DNA of 64,000 nt from Simplicispira suum (GCF_003008595.1 NZ_CP027669.1:186001-250000), one strand, 5' to 3'; positions 18,655 through 32,178 are shown, counted from the first letter of the stretch. The notes: generated by a model from the sequence alone, not told the origin. Translations and numbers: made by a program.

Positions 18655-20574
18655 TCAAGCCGCTGAAGGCGCCGGTTCAGCCGCTACGGCGGGGGTACCG
18701 CCGCTGGCGTCGTCGCCCTCGGACGAAGGCGTGCGCGGGGTCCAGTCCTTGGGTGGGCGCGGAGGCTTGCCCGCAATGATGTCGTCGAGTTGATCGGAGT
18801 CGATGGTTTCCCATTCGAGCAGGGCCTTGGCCATGGCGTGGATCTTGTCCTGGTTGTCCTCGATCAGTTTGCGTGCCTGGGCGTACTGCTCATCGATGAT
18901 CTTGCGCACTTCCTGGTCAACCTTCTGCATGGTTGCCTCGCTCATGGTCGTGGTTTTGGTCACCGAGCGGCCCAAAAACACTTCGCCTTCGTTTTCGGCG
19001 TAGACCATGGGGCCAAGCGCATCGGTCATGCCGTAGCGAGTGACCATGTCGCGGGCAATCGAGGTCGCGCGCTCGAAGTCGTTGCTGGCACCCGTGGTCA
19101 TCTGGCCCATGAACACTTCTTCGGCAATGCGGCCGCCAAAGAGCATGCTGATCTGGTTCAGCATGTATTCCTTGTCGTAGCTGTAGCGGTCTTGTGCCGG
19201 CAGGCTCATGGTGACGCCCAAAGCCCGACCACGGGGAATGATGGTGACCTTGTGCACCGGGTCGCACTTGGGCAGGAGCTTGCCGATCAGCGCATGGCCC
19301 GACTCGTGGTAGGCCGTGTTGCGGCGCTCTTCCTCGGGCATGACCATGCTCTTGCGCTCGGGGCCCATGAGGATCTTGTCCTTGGCACGCTCGAAATCCT
19401 GCATCTCGACCGTACGGGCGTTCCGACGTGCGGCCATCAAGGCGGCTTCGTTGCACAGGTTGGCCAGATCGGCGCCGGACATGCCGGGCGTGCCGCGCGC
19501 GATGACGCCGGGGTTGACGTCCTGGCTGACCGGAATCTTGCGCATGTGCACGTTGAGGATCTGCTCACGGCCACGAATGTCGGGCAGCGTCACATACACC
19601 TGGCGGTCGAAACGGCCGGGGCGCAGCAGCGCAGCATCCAAAATGTCTGGCCGGTTGGTGGCGGCTACCACGATCACACCGAGGTTGGTCTCAAACCCGT
19701 CCATCTCGACCAGCATCTGGTTCAAGGTCTGTTCGCGCTCGTCGTTGCCACCGCCCAGGCCCGCGCCCCGCTGGCGGCCGACGGCATCAATTTCATCGAT
19801 GAAGATGATGCAGGGAGCATTTTTCTTGGCGTTCTCAAACATGTCGCGCACGCGGGCGGCACCGACGCCAACGAACATTTCGACGAAATCAGAGCCGGAA
19901 ATAGAAAAGAACGGTACCTTGGCTTCACCCGCAATGGACTTGGCAAGCAGCGTCTTGCCGGTGCCCGGAGGGCCTACCAGCAGCAGACCGCGTGGAATGC
20001 GGCCGCCGAGCTTTTGAAAGCGCTGCGGGTCTTTCAGGAAATCGACAACTTCCTTGACTTCTTCCTTGGCTTCGTCGCAACCGGCTACGTCGGCAAACGT
20101 CACCGTGTTGTTGTTCTCGTCCATCATGCGCGCCTTGCTCTTGCCAAAGCTGAAGGCGCCGCCCTTGCCGCCGCCCTGCATCTGGCGCATGAAGTACACC
20201 CACACGCCAATCAAAAGCAGCATGGGACCCCAGCTCACCAGCAGGGTCATCAGCAGCGAGCCTTCTTCACGCGGCTTGACGTCGAACTTGACGTTGTTGT
20301 TGATCAGGTCGCCCACCAGACCGCGATCGAGATAGGTGGCGGTGGTGCGGATGCGGCGGTCATCGTTGGTCAGGGCGATGATCTCGGTACCGCCCTGGCC
20401 TTCCTGAATGGTCGCGCTCTTGATGCGGTTGCTGCGCACTTCGTCCAGGAATTCGGAGTAGCCCACGTGGCCGGCCGACGCGCTGGCGCGGGTGTCAAAT
20501 TGTTTGAACACCGTAAACAGCACCATGGCAATAACGAGCCAGACGGCAACTTTTGAAAACCACTGATTGTTCAA
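18655..20574 (-). CDS. ftsH: ATP-dependent zinc metalloprotease FtsH
   Basis: FtsH is a hexameric inner-membrane AAA+ protease that degrades misfolded membrane proteins and regulators such as LpxC and sigma-32. The 639-residue protein has membrane helices near 5-24 and 107-128 with a small periplasmic domain between. Walker A is at 201-208, Walker B at IIFIDEID, followed by the second region of homology (ATNRPD...RPGRFDR). The zinc site is H423-E424-x-x-H427. The C-terminal tail is Pro/Ala-rich. A sigma-32-like promoter precedes it. rlmE lies upstream. Confidence 0.98.
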   Translation of the reverse strand: MNNQWFSKVAVWLVIAMVLFTVFKQFDTRASASAGHVGYSEFLDEVRSNRIKSATIQEGQGGTEIIALTNDDRRIRTTATYLDRGLVGDLINNNVKFDVKPREEGSLLMTLLVSWGPMLLLIGVWVYFMRQMQGGGKGGAFSFGKSKARMMDENNNTVTFADVAGCDEAKEEVKEVVDFLKDPQRFQKLGGRIPRGLLLVGPPGTGKTLLAKSIAGEAKVPFFSISGSDFVEMFVGVGAARVRDMFENAKKNAPCIIFIDEIDAVGRQRGAGLGGGNDEREQTLNQMLVEMDGFETNLGVIVVAATNRPDILDAALLRPGRFDRQVYVTLPDIRGREQILNVHMRKIPVSQDVNPGVIARGTPGMSGADLANLCNEAALMAARRNARTVEMQDFERAKDKILMGPERKSMVMPEEERRNTAYHESGHALIGKLLPKCDPVHKVTIIPRGRALGVTMSLPAQDRYSYDKEYMLNQISMLFGGRIAEEVFMGQMTTGASNDFERATSIARDMVTRYGMTDALGPMVYAENEGEVFLGRSVTKTTTMSEATMQKVDQEVRKIIDEQYAQARKLIEDNQDKIHAMAKALLEWETIDSDQLDDIIAGKPPRPPKDWTPRTPSSEGDDASGGTPAVAAEPAPSAA

Positions 20575-20612
20575 GCGGGACTCCAGAGTGGGTGACAGGG
20601 CAGATTTGACCC

Positions 20613-20640
20613 AGATAGAGGCAATTTTAGACTTTTCAAG
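20613..20640 (-). promoter_or_regulatory. Sigma-32-like promoter of ftsH
   Basis: On the minus strand CTTGAAA is followed after 13 nt by CTCTATCT, 39 nt before the ftsH start codon. The heat-shock consensus is about CTTGAAA, 11-16 nt, CCCCATNT. The -35 is a full match and the -10 matches at 6 of 8 positions including the wildcard. E. coli ftsH is also a sigma-32 target. Confidence 0.55.
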
Positions 20641-20712
20641 CCAAGCCTCCCTTTAATGCCTCAGCGACAGGCCATTGCGCCAGCACGGTCTCTCAGGGTT
20701 TGGCACGGTGTT

Positions 20713-21345
20713 TCATGGTTTAAGACCGACCCCGACAAGAAAGGTTTCCGACGATTTGTCGCGCGAGGCCTTGGGCTTGAGCGGCTTGACGAGACGAAAG
20801 TTTGCACGGAACGCATCAACCAGCTCGGCATACCCGCCGCCGTGAAACACCTTGGCCACCAGCGCCCCGTCCGCTTGCAGGTGATTGCGGGCAAAGTCGA
20901 TCGCCAGCTCCACCAGCAGCGAGATACGCGCCGCATCGGTCGCCGCAATGCCGGAGAGGTTGGGCGCCATGTCGGAGACCACCAGATCAACCTTGCGCTC
21001 ACCAAGAGCGGCCTCCACCTCGGCCAGCACCACTCCCTCACGAAAATCGCCTTGAAAAAAGCGCACTCCATCAATCGGCTCCATGGGCAGCATATCCAGG
21101 GCCACGATGGCGCCGGTGCCGCCCAATCGACGACGCACATACTGACTCCAGGCTCCAGGCGCACTGCCCAGATCCACCACCACGGCGCCGGGGCGGATCA
21201 GGCGAAAGTGCTCGTCGATCTCCTTGAGCTTGTACGCAGCGCGAGCGCGGTAGCCTTCTTGCTGCGCGAGTTTGACGTAGGTGTCATTGACGTGGTCGTT
21301 GAGCCACGCCTTGTTGACCTTCTTGCTCTGGGTTTTGACTTTCAT
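20713..21345 (-). CDS. rlmE: 23S rRNA (uridine-2552-2'-O)-methyltransferase
   Basis: RlmE (FtsJ) methylates U2552 in the A-loop of 23S rRNA late in 50S assembly. The 210-residue protein has an N-terminal basic extension, then [13 protein letters not shown] with the catalytic Lys, the SAM motif [13 protein letters not shown], the catalytic Asp in [11 protein letters not shown] and the catalytic Lys in VAKVFHGGG. It is the first gene upstream of ftsH and diverges from yhbY, the standard proteobacterial arrangement. Confidence 0.97.
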   Translation of the reverse strand: MKVKTQSKKVNKAWLNDHVNDTYVKLAQQEGYRARAAYKLKEIDEHFRLIRPGAVVVDLGSAPGAWSQYVRRRLGGTGAIVALDMLPMEPIDGVRFFQGDFREGVVLAEVEAALGERKVDLVVSDMAPNLSGIAATDAARISLLVELAIDFARNHLQADGALVAKVFHGGGYAELVDAFRANFRLVKPLKPKASRDKSSETFLVGVGLKP

Positions 21346-21434
21346 GGGGACCTATTGTCTCCCGGCCCACGACGAAGTCTCTGTATTCAAAATGTGTCCA
21401 AAGCCCCATGCGCCGGGCCGCAGATAATACGGGT

Positions 21435-21911
21435 ATGCCCCAAATAGAACTTGACTCGGCCGCGCGCCGCGAATACCGCGCTCAGGCGCACCACCTCAAT
21501 CCCGTGGTGATGGTGGGCGGCGACGGCCTGACACCCGCCGTACGCAAGGAGATCGACGCTGCACTCAATGCCCACGGCCTGATCAAAATTCGTGTTTTCG
21601 GTGATGACCGCGCCGCCCGCGAGCTGATGTACCAGGAACTGGCCGCCGAACTCAGCGCCGCACCCATTCAGCATATTGGCAAGCTTTTCGTGCTGTGGCG
21701 CCCACAGCCCGAAAAGGAGCGCAGCGTGGACGAAGACCGCATGCCGGGCCCGCGCGACGTGAAAGTACTCAAATACAGCAAACGCGGCGGTCAGCGCCCC
21801 GAAATCAAACAACTGCGTGTGCTGGGCAACCAACGCCTCACGCCGGGTGGCCAGGTGAAACGCGCCAAAAAACCCAGACTCACATCCATCAAGAAGCGCC
21901 AGGCCCCTTGA
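21435..21911 (+). CDS. yhbY: YhbY/CRS1-type RNA-binding protein with C-terminal extension
   Basis: The first roughly 95 residues form a CRS1-YhbY domain: LDSAARREYRAQAHHLNP, VVMVGGDGLTPAV, IKIRVFGDDRAARE and GKLFVLWRP. This KH-like domain binds pre-50S ribosomal particles in E. coli. The 158-residue protein is longer than the usual 97 or so. Its last 60 residues are basic (VKRAKKPRLTSIKKRQAP at the end) and may add rRNA contacts, which is inference. It diverges from rlmE. Confidence 0.92.
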   Translation: MPQIELDSAARREYRAQAHHLNPVVMVGGDGLTPAVRKEIDAALNAHGLIKIRVFGDDRAARELMYQELAAELSAAPIQHIGKLFVLWRPQPEKERSVDEDRMPGPRDVKVLKYSKRGGQRPEIKQLRVLGNQRLTPGGQVKRAKKPRLTSIKKRQAP

Positions 21912-21915
21912 TGCC

Positions 21916-22662
21916 ATGAGCGGAGCGAGTCCGGCGCAGCCGCGCCACGTCATCTGCATGAAATGGGGCCACAAGTACGGCCCCGAGTACGTCAACCGCC
22001 TGTATGCCATGGTGCGGCGCCACCTGCGCGGACACTTCCACTTTGTCTGCCTGACGGACGATGCAACCGGTATCCGCAGTGAGGTGCAGTGCTTGCCGAT
22101 TCCGCCGCTGGATTTGCCCGCAGGCATTCCCGAGCGCGGCTGGAACAAGCTGGCCACGTTCAGTGCGGACCTGCATGGCCTGAAGGGAACGGCGCTGTTT
22201 CTTGACGTGGACGTGGTGGTGACGGGCAGCCTGGACGACTTTTTCACCCAGCCGGGTGAGTTCCTGATCATCCATGACCACAAGCGCCCCTGGCGCATCA
22301 CCGGCAACTCGTCGGTGTACCGGTTCGAGCTGGGCGCGCACCCCGAAGTGCTCAGCTACTTCCGCTCACACTTCAATGAGATTCGCGCCAAATTTCGCAA
22401 TGAACAGGCGTATTTGTCGGATTTTCTGCACCGCCAGGGCAAGCTCAGCTATTGGCCCGCAGCATGGTGCCCCAGTTTCAAGTACCACTGCATTCCAACC
22501 TGGCCCACCAACTACTGGCAGCCCCCCTTCGTACCCGAAGGCGCGCGCGTCGTGATCTTTCATGGCGAATGCAATCCGCCCGACGCACTGGCCGGCCGGC
22601 GCAACCGGCGTTTTCGTTTCATCCGGCCGGCCACCTGGGTGGCAGAGCACTGGTACGAATAG
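21916..22662 (+). CDS. Glycosyltransferase-like protein (DXD motif)
   Basis: This 248-residue protein starts 4 nt after yhbY. A DXD-type metal/nucleotide-sugar motif is visible at residues 97-99 (LFLDVDVVVTGS), preceded by RGWNKLATFS and followed by the segment FNEIRAKFRNEQAYLSDFL, a pattern seen in GT-A fold enzymes. The end (RFRFIRPATWVAEHWYE) has no motif I know. There is no signal peptide or membrane helix. Donor and acceptor are unknown, and no polysaccharide gene cluster surrounds it. Confidence 0.6.
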   Translation: MSGASPAQPRHVICMKWGHKYGPEYVNRLYAMVRRHLRGHFHFVCLTDDATGIRSEVQCLPIPPLDLPAGIPERGWNKLATFSADLHGLKGTALFLDVDVVVTGSLDDFFTQPGEFLIIHDHKRPWRITGNSSVYRFELGAHPEVLSYFRSHFNEIRAKFRNEQAYLSDFLHRQGKLSYWPAAWCPSFKYHCIPTWPTNYWQPPFVPEGARVVIFHGECNPPDALAGRRNRRFRFIRPATWVAEHWYE

Positions 22663-22679
22663 AGCGATGGAGAGCGCGC

Positions 22680-23099
22680 TTAGGCGTCTCTCTTGGGTCC
22701 AGCGGTACACCACAGCACCATCAGCGCGCACAGCCACTGCAGGCCCAACATGGCGCTGCCTGCGCTGTGCCACAAACGCAGGTTCTGCCGCGCCTCAATG
22801 CGGGGGGCCACGCCGAATTGCACCAACACTGCCAGCAGCATTCCGCCCAGTATGAAAAGCATAGCTGCTCGCGCCCATGGATACTGCGTTACCTCCCCTT
22901 TTGGCCTGGAAATCAGCAGCAGCAAAAGGCCGCAAGCGACCGACACCCAGGTCTGTGCAGCAAACAGCCGTGCGGCCATGTGGCCGGCCATGGCCGGCGT
23001 TGGCAAATAGGCGAACAACAGCGGCACGACGAGCGCACCCAAGGTGGTCAGGCTCCCCCACCACAACGCGGCCAGCAGCACGGGCAGCCGTTCGCGCAT
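22680..23099 (-). CDS. DUF4149 membrane protein
   Basis: This 139-residue protein has four predicted helices (about residues 6-30, 46-64, 76-97 and 112-131) in the DUF4149/TMEM205-like arrangement, with the opening LLAALWWGSLTTLGALVVPLLF. Function is unknown. It starts 2 nt before the greA stop codon region and is probably cotranscribed with greA, a frequent neighbour. Residues 63-83, the loop before and start of helix 3, are encoded by a copy of the dispersed repeat. Confidence 0.87.
   Translation of the reverse strand: MRERLPVLLAALWWGSLTTLGALVVPLLFAYLPTPAMAGHMAARLFAAQTWVSVACGLLLLLISRPKGEVTQYPWARAAMLFILGGMLLAVLVQFGVAPRIEARQNLRLWHSAGSAMLGLQWLCALMVLWCTAGPKRDA
22852..22912 (+). repeat. Dispersed palindromic repeat, copy 5 (inside DUF4149 gene)
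   Basis: Forward orientation on the plus strand: GCATAGCTGCTCGCGC, then CCATGGATACTGCG and TTTGGCC. The left half matches the family well and the right arm is degenerate. The gene reads it in reverse as GEVTQYPWARAAMLFI, in register with the SpoU-methyltransferase copy ([14 protein letters not shown]). Confidence 0.65.
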
Positions 23100-23101
23100 G
23101 C

Positions 23102-23578
23102 TCAGGCATAGTTGACGGCGACGATCTCGTAATGGCGTATGCCGCCTGGCGCCACCACTTCAGCGGTGTCCCCCTCCGACTTACCGATCAGCGCGCGCGC
23201 AATGGGACTGCCAATGTTGATCAGGCCTTGCTTCAAGTCGGCCTCATCCTCACCAACAATCTGGTACGTGACTGCTTCACCGGTGTTTTCGTCTTCCAGA
23301 CGGACGGTGGCACCAAACACTACGCGGCCTTCCGCGTCGATGGCAGTAGGGTCGATGATTTGCGCAGCCGAGAGCTTGCCTTCGATTTCCTGGATGCGTC
23401 CTTCAATAAAGCCCTGGCGGTCTTTGGCGGCGTCGTATTCGGCGTTTTCGCTCAGGTCGCCCTGGGCCCGTGCTTCGGCAATGGCTGCGATGACCCCTGG
23501 GCGGTCGACGGTCTTGAGGCGATGCAGCTCGGCCTTGAGCTTCTCGGCGCCGCGTTTCGTGATGGGAAGAGTGGCCAT
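23102..23578 (-). CDS. greA: Transcription elongation factor GreA
   Basis: GreA binds the RNA polymerase secondary channel and stimulates transcript cleavage in backtracked complexes. The chosen ATG, with GGAG upstream, gives the standard 158 residues: an N-terminal coiled coil ([18 protein letters not shown] to [15 protein letters not shown], with the acidic tip) and a C-terminal FKBP-like domain ([15 protein letters not shown]). The frame is open 36 codons further upstream, but that part is not GreA-like. It follows carB after about 180 nt. Confidence 0.97.
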   Translation of the reverse strand: MATLPITKRGAEKLKAELHRLKTVDRPGVIAAIAEARAQGDLSENAEYDAAKDRQGFIEGRIQEIEGKLSAAQIIDPTAIDAEGRVVFGATVRLEDENTGEAVTYQIVGEDEADLKQGLINIGSPIARALIGKSEGDTAEVVAPGGIRHYEIVAVNYA

Positions 23579-23755
23579 GGCCTGACGTCTCCGTTGGTGT
23601 TGGTGCGCTGTTGACAAGCGCGGCAATTGTCTTCGCATGCACAGCCAGAGTGCGGTGTGCCATGCCCCAAAAGCAAACCGCCGCACGTTGCCGCGCGGCG
23701 GTGTTGTTCATGCGGCCATTATGCCGCGTTTGCTTTGCTTAAAAAAATGGCAAAG

Positions 23756-27010
<3,255 letters not shown>

Positions 27011-27015
27011 GAAGA

Positions 27016-27423
27016 TCAGTCGTTGGGGTCGGCTGGAGCGGCAGTGGGCGCGGCAGGCGCGACATCGCCGGGGCGTCGGCGCAGGCGCTCAAGCAGCACG
27101 GCGGCGCGCTCTGCGGGCAGGTTTTTCTGCATCAGCTGGAGCAAACCATCGCCCTGCACCAGAGGGCTGAGAACCTCGGTCTCGGCCTCGTGGAATGTGA
27201 CATCCCACTCGGCCAGGACTTCGTTGAAAGTGGCGTCGTCCCAGGTCTTACCCTTGGACACCAGCGTGACCAAGGGCATGGCCTTGCGTTCCACAAAGGC
27301 CTTGCGGTAAGGTTTTTGCTGCCAGCGCTCGGCAAACCACTCGCGGTGCGGAGAAGCAAGTGTCAGCAGGCGTTTGTGGATCGCCTTTTCGAGCGCCGCT
27401 GCGGGAAATTTGAAGAGCTTCAT
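27016..27423 (-). CDS. Uncharacterised protein between carA and carB
   Basis: I do not recognise this 135-residue protein. It is predicted mostly helical, with no signal or membrane segment. The start [18 protein letters not shown] is basic and amphipathic, a central acidic stretch follows, and the tail is Ala/Pro-rich and looks disordered. Its ATG overlaps the carA stop codon as ATGA, and carB starts 5 nt after it. Translation is therefore probably coupled to both CPSase subunits, suggesting a related role, but the sequence gives no reaction. Confidence 0.8.
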   Translation of the reverse strand: MKLFKFPAAALEKAIHKRLLTLASPHREWFAERWQQKPYRKAFVERKAMPLVTLVSKGKTWDDATFNEVLAEWDVTFHEAETEVLSPLVQGDGLLQLMQKNLPAERAAVLLERLRRRPGDVAPAAPTAAPADPND

Positions 27424-28622
27424 GCTGCTACCGAAACCGCCGTAGCCGCCGCCTTGCTGTGTGCAGCGCGCATGGCGTCGATGAAGCGGTCAAACAAATA
27501 GTCCACATCGTGCGGGCCCGGCGAAGCTTCCGGGTGCCCCTGGAAGCTGAAGGCTGGTTGATCGCGGTAGGCCAGGCCCTGCAAAGTGCCGTCAAACAGG
27601 CTGATGTGCGTGGCACGCACCTGCGCGGGCAGGCTGTCCGCATCCACCGCAAAACCGTGGTTCTGGCTGGTGATGCCAACGCGCCCGGTGTCGAGGTCTT
27701 TGACCGGATGGTTGCCACCATGGTGGCCGTGGCCCATCTTGAAGGTTCGGGCTCCAGCGGCCAGGGCCATCAGCTGGTGGCCCAGGCAGATGCCAAAGGT
27801 GGGAATGCCGGTGGCGACAATTTCGCGCACCGCATCAATGGCGTAGTCGCAGGCCTGCGGGTCACCCGGGCCGTTCGACAGAAAGATGCCGTCGGGCGCC
27901 AGCGCCAGGGCCTCACGCGCCGGGGTTTGCGCCGGCACCACGGTGACGCGGCAGCCGCGCTCGGCCAGCATGCGCAGGATGTTGAGCTTCATGCCGTAGT
28001 CGTAGGCGACGACGTGGTGGGTTGGGGATTGCTGCTGTCCATAGCCGCTGCCCAACTGCCACTCCGTCTGGGTCCACTCGTAAGGCGCGCGCACCGACAC
28101 CTGGCGCGCCAGATCCAGCCCTTCCATCGATGGCGCAGCGCGCGCGGCGGCCAAAGCCTCCTCGCGGCGCTCGGCGGTCACCGCTTCGCCCGGCGCGAGC
28201 GCCAGGATGCAGCCGTTTTGTGCCCCATGGGCCCGCAGGTGGCGCGTGAGCTGGCGGGTGTCGATATTGGCAATGGCCACCGTGTTCGCGCGCATCAGGT
28301 AGCCGGACAGGCTGTCGGTGCTGCGGAAGTTGCTGACCAGCAAGGGCAGGTCTTTGATGATCAGTCCTGCGGCATGGACCTTGTCGGCTTCGATGTCCTC
28401 GGCATTGACACCGTAGTTGCCGACGTGAGAGACCGTGAGCGTCACGATCTGCTGGCAGTAACTGGGGTCGGTGAGGATTTCCTGGTAGCCGGTCATGGAG
28501 GTGTTGAACACCACCTCACCGACGGTGGAGCCGGCGGCTCCAATCGAATTTCCGACAAAGACCGTGCCGTCTGCAAGCGCCAGGATGGCGGGCGGGAAAT
28601 TTCCCTTGAGAGACAAAAGCAC
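27420..28622 (-). CDS. carA: Carbamoyl-phosphate synthase small subunit
   Basis: CarA is the glutaminase subunit that supplies ammonia to CarB. The GTG at 28622 was chosen because GGAG lies 8 nt upstream and the protein (400 residues) then begins at the family start ([19 protein letters not shown]). The class I amidotransferase triad is visible: Cys in [11 protein letters not shown] and the His-x-Glu in [13 protein letters not shown] possible -10 (TACAAT, minus strand, 28753-28758) would give a leader of about 120 nt. I cannot identify a leader peptide or pyrimidine-responsive structure in it. Confidence 0.96.
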   Translation of the reverse strand: MLLSLKGNFPPAILALADGTVFVGNSIGAAGSTVGEVVFNTSMTGYQEILTDPSYCQQIVTLTVSHVGNYGVNAEDIEADKVHAAGLIIKDLPLLVSNFRSTDSLSGYLMRANTVAIANIDTRQLTRHLRAHGAQNGCILALAPGEAVTAERREEALAAARAAPSMEGLDLARQVSVRAPYEWTQTEWQLGSGYGQQQSPTHHVVAYDYGMKLNILRMLAERGCRVTVVPAQTPAREALALAPDGIFLSNGPGDPQACDYAIDAVREIVATGIPTFGICLGHQLMALAAGARTFKMGHGHHGGNHPVKDLDTGRVGITSQNHGFAVDADSLPAQVRATHISLFDGTLQGLAYRDQPAFSFQGHPEASPGPHDVDYLFDRFIDAMRAAHSKAAATAVSVAA

Positions 28623-28833
28623 TGGGTTCTCCGAATGGTTACGGTCGCCCGGCGCCTGCGCGCTGCCCCGCATGGCGTGCGTGGGCGGCAGCTCTCAGAT
28701 GGGTTGTTGCTTTGGGTGCGATCGGGCGACGCTGTTGCGAGAAAAGCTCCTGATTGTAGCCGCAGGCGCCTCTTCCCGCCGGAAGGCATGCTGCTCTCAC
28801 CGCGTCGCCGAACGGTCTTTGGTACGCTTGAAG

Positions 28834-29607
28834 TCAGCGCGCGCTGGCGCTGGCGTGCAGGCAAATTGCGGCCGCCGCAGCCACGTTGAGCGACTCTTCG
28901 CCACCCGGCTGGGCAATGCGGATGCGCCGGGAGGCCCGCCCCTCCAGCTCGGCCGACACGCCCTGCCCTTCGTGGCCCAGCACCCAGGCACAGGGCCAGG
29001 GCAGTTCCGCGCGATGCAGGAAGTCGCCTTCGTGCACATGGGTCACCAGCATGGGCACCCGCAGCGGCTGAAGGTCTTCGAGGCTTGCGGCTTCGATCAG
29101 GTCCAGTGCGAAATGCGCGCCCATGCCCGCCCGGAGCACCTTGGGCGACCACAGGGCAGCGCTGCCCTTGAGGGCAAGCACCTGCCGAAATCCAAATGCG
29201 GAAGCACTGCGCAGGATGGAGCCGACATTGCCAGCATCCTGCACGCGGTCGAGCACCACCGTCGCCGCATCGGGTTGCAGCGCGGTGGCAGCAGGCAGTT
29301 CGATGATGAAGCCCATGCGCGCTGGAGACTCCAGGCCGCTGATGTCGGCAAACAAGGCATCGGACAACACTATCGTTTTGCTAGCTGCTAGCGCCCATTC
29401 CACCTGCGCCAGAGGCCAAAAAGACTCCGAAAAAACCGCAATCGAGACACGCTGTCCCCGCGTCAGCGCTGCACGGCAGAGGTGATCGCCTTCGACCCAG
29501 ACGCGGCCCTGCTTGCGATATTGCGTGCTGTCCTGCGCCAGTCGGCGCAGATCTTTGACGAAGGCGTTGTCCCGCGAATGGATCGCTGTCACCAAGGGCG
29601 AGGTCAT
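28834..29607 (-). CDS. SpoU/TrmH family RNA 2'-O-methyltransferase
   Basis: This 257-residue enzyme has an N-terminal substrate-binding domain ([17 protein letters not shown]...) and a C-terminal SPOUT knot. SPOUT motifs are visible: [17 protein letters not shown] (motif 1), [14 protein letters not shown] (motif 2) and [19 protein letters not shown] (motif 3). It is close to RlmB, which methylates G2251 of 23S rRNA, but the target base is not certain. The start overlaps the rnhB stop by 4 nt. Residues 60-80 are encoded by a copy of the dispersed repeat. Confidence 0.93.
   Translation of the reverse strand: MTSPLVTAIHSRDNAFVKDLRRLAQDSTQYRKQGRVWVEGDHLCRAALTRGQRVSIAVFSESFWPLAQVEWALAASKTIVLSDALFADISGLESPARMGFIIELPAATALQPDAATVVLDRVQDAGNVGSILRSASAFGFRQVLALKGSAALWSPKVLRAGMGAHFALDLIEAASLEDLQPLRVPMLVTHVHEGDFLHRAELPWPCAWVLGHEGQGVSAELEGRASRRIRIAQPGGEESLNVAAAAAICLHASASAR
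29369..29436 (+). repeat. Dispersed palindromic repeat, copy 6 (inside SpoU gene)
   Basis: Forward orientation on the plus strand: GCTAGCTGCTAGCGC, then TGCGCCAGAGGCCAAAAA. The gene reads it in reverse as [19 protein letters not shown] (residues 62-80). That is codon for codon in register with the dnaX copy (RPLAQDAPALTATKI). The palindrome centre has diverged. Confidence 0.82.
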
Positions 29608-30242
29608 CGGCAGACCTCTTCACGCAGGCTCTGCGCCACGGGCGCAAAAGAGCGCCGATGGTGAATGCATGCGCCATGCACGTGCAAGGCAGCCATGTGT
29701 GCGGCCGTACCGTAGCCCTTGTGTCCGGCAAAACCGTACTGCGGAAATGCATCGTGCACCTGCACACACCAACGATCCCGGTGCACCTTGGCCAGAATGG
29801 ATGCAGCCGAAATGGCTTGTACCAACGTGTCGCCCTTGACGATGGCCTCGGCCGGCATATCGAGCAGCGGCAGGCGGTTGCCATCGACCAGCACCATGGC
29901 CGGTTTGAGCCGCAAACCCATCACGGCCCGGCGCATGGCCAGCAGCGTGGCCTGCAGGATGTTGAGCCGGTCGATTTCTTCCACGCTGGCCTCGGCAATG
30001 CTGCAGCACAGCGCCTTGGCGCGAATTTCGTCGTAGAGCTTTTCCCGCCGGGACGGCGTCAGCTTCTTGGAATCAGCCAGTCCGGCGATGGGATGCAAAT
30101 CATCCAGGATGACGGCCGCCGCCACCACCGGGCCTGCCAGCGGGCCGCGACCCGCCTCGTCCACCCCCGCCACCAGGCCGCGAGGGTGCCATGGCAGGCA
30201 GGATTGTTCAGGCCGTGGGGGCAAGGACTTTCTGGATTGCAT
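29604..30242 (-). CDS. rnhB: Ribonuclease HII
   Basis: RNase HII cleaves RNA in DNA duplexes, including single misincorporated ribonucleotides. The 212-residue protein begins its conserved core with the catalytic pair in [21 protein letters not shown], followed by [11 protein letters not shown] and the Asp in LVDGNRLP. The [14 protein letters not shown] motif is present near the C-terminus. It overlaps the lpxB stop by 35 nt and the downstream methyltransferase start by 4 nt. The lpxB-rnhB order is conserved in proteobacteria. Confidence 0.96.
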   Translation of the reverse strand: MQSRKSLPPRPEQSCLPWHPRGLVAGVDEAGRGPLAGPVVAAAVILDDLHPIAGLADSKKLTPSRREKLYDEIRAKALCCSIAEASVEEIDRLNILQATLLAMRRAVMGLRLKPAMVLVDGNRLPLLDMPAEAIVKGDTLVQAISAASILAKVHRDRWCVQVHDAFPQYGFAGHKGYGTAAHMAALHVHGACIHHRRSFAPVAQSLREEVCR

Positions 30243-31371
30243 CGGCGGCCAGTTGGGGGGTATTGCGCTGCAAGCTTTGGTGCAGTGCGGTAAAGCGCTG
30301 GTGCAGCGCGGTCATTCGGTCAGGGTCCTGCTCCAGCGCATCGAACCACTGCAACACCGCAGCGGCCAGCGACTGCGGCGTGGCATCGTCCTGAAGAAGC
30401 TCGGGCACGACAAAATCCTTGCACAAGATATTGGGCAAACCCACCCAGGGCTGCAATTGCTTGCGGCGCATCAGGCGCCAACTCAGCGGGTGCATGCGGT
30501 AGCCGATGACCATGGGGCGCTTGAACAGCGCGGCCTCCAAGGTCGCAGTGCCGCTGGCAATCAGCGTCACATCACAAGCCGCCAATGCCGTGTGCGATTG
30601 ACCGGAAATGACCTGCAGCACATCGCCCAGACCGCAGGTGCGCGCCGCTTGCTCGATACGGTTGAGTAAGGCCGGGACCGCAGGAACTATCATTTTTATA
30701 GCCGGAAGCGCTTGATGGATAAGCGCTGCAGCCTCAAAGAACCTTGGAGTGATGTACTGCACCTCGGCCGACCGGCTGCCTGGCAGTATGGCCAGCACCG
30801 CATCATGGTCCTGCAGCCCCAATACGGCACGGGCTGCGCGGCGGTCGGGCTCCATGGGAATCACTCCGGCCAGAGGGTGCCCCACATAGGTGGCGGCAAT
30901 GCCGTGGAGCGCAAGCAAAGCTGGTTCAAAGGGAAAGATGCAGAGCACATGGTCGGCTGCGCTGCGGATTTTCTCCACCCGATCTGCACGCCAGGCCCAG
31001 ATGGACGGGCAGACAAAATGCACGGTCTTGATACCAGCGGTGCGCAGGTCGGCTTCCAGTCCCAGATTGAAGTCGGGGGCATCGATACCAATAAACACGT
31101 CGGGCGGGCCACCCAGCAGCCGCCCGCGCAGCTGGCGCCGCATGCGAATGAGTTCGGCGAGACGGCCCAGCACCTCAAAACTGTAGCCGTGAACAGCAAG
31201 CCGCTCACTGGGCCACCAGGCGTCAAAACCTTGCCCGGACATCTGGGGGCCGCCAATGCCGAATGCCTGCAGATCGGGCCACAGGCCGCGCATGCCGCTC
31301 AGCAGCAGGCTGGCCAGCAGATCGCCAGACGTTTCGCCCGCCACCATGGCGATGCGCGGTTGCTGCGCCAT
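30208..31371 (-). CDS. lpxB: Lipid-A-disaccharide synthase
   Basis: LpxB joins UDP-diacylglucosamine and lipid X to form the lipid A disaccharide at the inner membrane. The 387-residue GT-B enzyme shows the N-terminal [23 protein letters not shown], the segment [23 protein letters not shown] and the C-terminal donor-site region [14 protein letters not shown]. The ATG at 31371 has GAGG just upstream and starts 4 nt after lpxA. Residues 211-230 ([17 protein letters not shown]) are encoded by a dispersed repeat copy, although overall length stays normal. Confidence 0.96.
   Translation of the reverse strand: MAQQPRIAMVAGETSGDLLASLLLSGMRGLWPDLQAFGIGGPQMSGQGFDAWWPSERLAVHGYSFEVLGRLAELIRMRRQLRGRLLGGPPDVFIGIDAPDFNLGLEADLRTAGIKTVHFVCPSIWAWRADRVEKIRSAADHVLCIFPFEPALLALHGIAATYVGHPLAGVIPMEPDRRAARAVLGLQDHDAVLAILPGSRSAEVQYITPRFFEAAALIHQALPAIKMIVPAVPALLNRIEQAARTCGLGDVLQVISGQSHTALAACDVTLIASGTATLEAALFKRPMVIGYRMHPLSWRLMRRKQLQPWVGLPNILCKDFVVPELLQDDATPQSLAAAVLQWFDALEQDPDRMTALHQRFTALHQSLQRNTPQLAADAIQKVLAPTA
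30686..30747 (+). repeat. Dispersed palindromic repeat, copy 7 (inside lpxB)
   Basis: Forward orientation: TATAGCCGG, then AGCGCTTGATGG and ATAAGCGCT, identical over this palindromic core to the intergenic copy at 45356. The reverse reading in lpxB gives [15 protein letters not shown], almost the direct translation of the family consensus. Confidence 0.88.
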
Positions 31372-31375
31372 ATCC

Positions 31376-32164
31376 TCAGCGAACAATGCCGCGCGACGAC
31401 GCATCGAGCAGATTGAGCATCAACGCCACGTCCTGCTGCGCCTCCTCGGTCGGCAATGCTGCAATGGCCGCGCGCGCTGCCGCCAGCGTCAGCCCCTGGC
31501 GATAGAGAAGGCGGTGCATCTGCTTGATGACCGCAACCCGCGCGCTGGAAAACCCCCGCCGCCGCAGGCCTTCGGCGTTCAGGCCGCGCACCGCCAGCGG
31601 GTTGCCGTCCACCATCATGAAGGGCGGAACGTCCTGCGAAATATGGCTGGCAAAACCCGCCATGACATAGGCGCCCACGCGTGTGAACTGATGGATGCCC
31701 GTCAGCCCGCCGATGATGGCGAAATCGTCGATCTGCACATGTCCCGCCAGCGTCGCATTGTTGGCCAGCACCGTGCCATGGCCCACCGTGCAGTCGTGCG
31801 CGATGTGGACGTAGGCCATGATCCAGTTGTCGTCGCCTACCGTCGTGACTCCGCGATCCTGCGCCGTGCCGGTGTTGATGGTGCAGAACTCGCGGATGGT
31901 GTTGCGATCGCCAATGACCAGGGCCGTGGCTTCGCCGGCATATTTCTTGTCCTGGGGCGGCGCGCCGACGGACGCAAACTGAAAAATGCGGTTGTCCTGG
32001 CCAATGCGGGTGTAGCCATCAATCACGCAGTGCGCCCCCACCGTGGTGCCCGCACCAATGCGCACGTTCGGTCCGATGACCGCGTACGGTCCGATCTGCA
32101 CCGAAGCGTCGATCTGCGCTGCCGCGTCCACCACGGCGGTGGAGTGAATGTGGGCCGCTGCCAA
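31376..32164 (-). CDS. lpxA: UDP-N-acetylglucosamine acyltransferase
   Basis: LpxA transfers a beta-hydroxyacyl chain from ACP to O-3 of UDP-GlcNAc, the first step of lipid A synthesis. Left-handed beta-helix hexapeptide repeats ([20 protein letters not shown] and on) fill the first 190 residues. The catalytic His lies in the [15 protein letters not shown] segment region ([19 protein letters not shown]). I chose the TTG at 32164, preceded by GGAGG, because it gives exactly 262 residues, the family length. An ATG at 32203 would overlap fabZ by 25 nt. Confidence 0.92.
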   Translation of the reverse strand: MAAAHIHSTAVVDAAAQIDASVQIGPYAVIGPNVRIGAGTTVGAHCVIDGYTRIGQDNRIFQFASVGAPPQDKKYAGEATALVIGDRNTIREFCTINTGTAQDRGVTTVGDDNWIMAYVHIAHDCTVGHGTVLANNATLAGHVQIDDFAIIGGLTGIHQFTRVGAYVMAGFASHISQDVPPFMMVDGNPLAVRGLNAEGLRRRGFSSARVAVIKQMHRLLYRQGLTLAAARAAIAALPTEEAQQDVALMLNLLDASSRGIVR

Positions 32165-32178
32165 TCCCGCGCCCTCCG

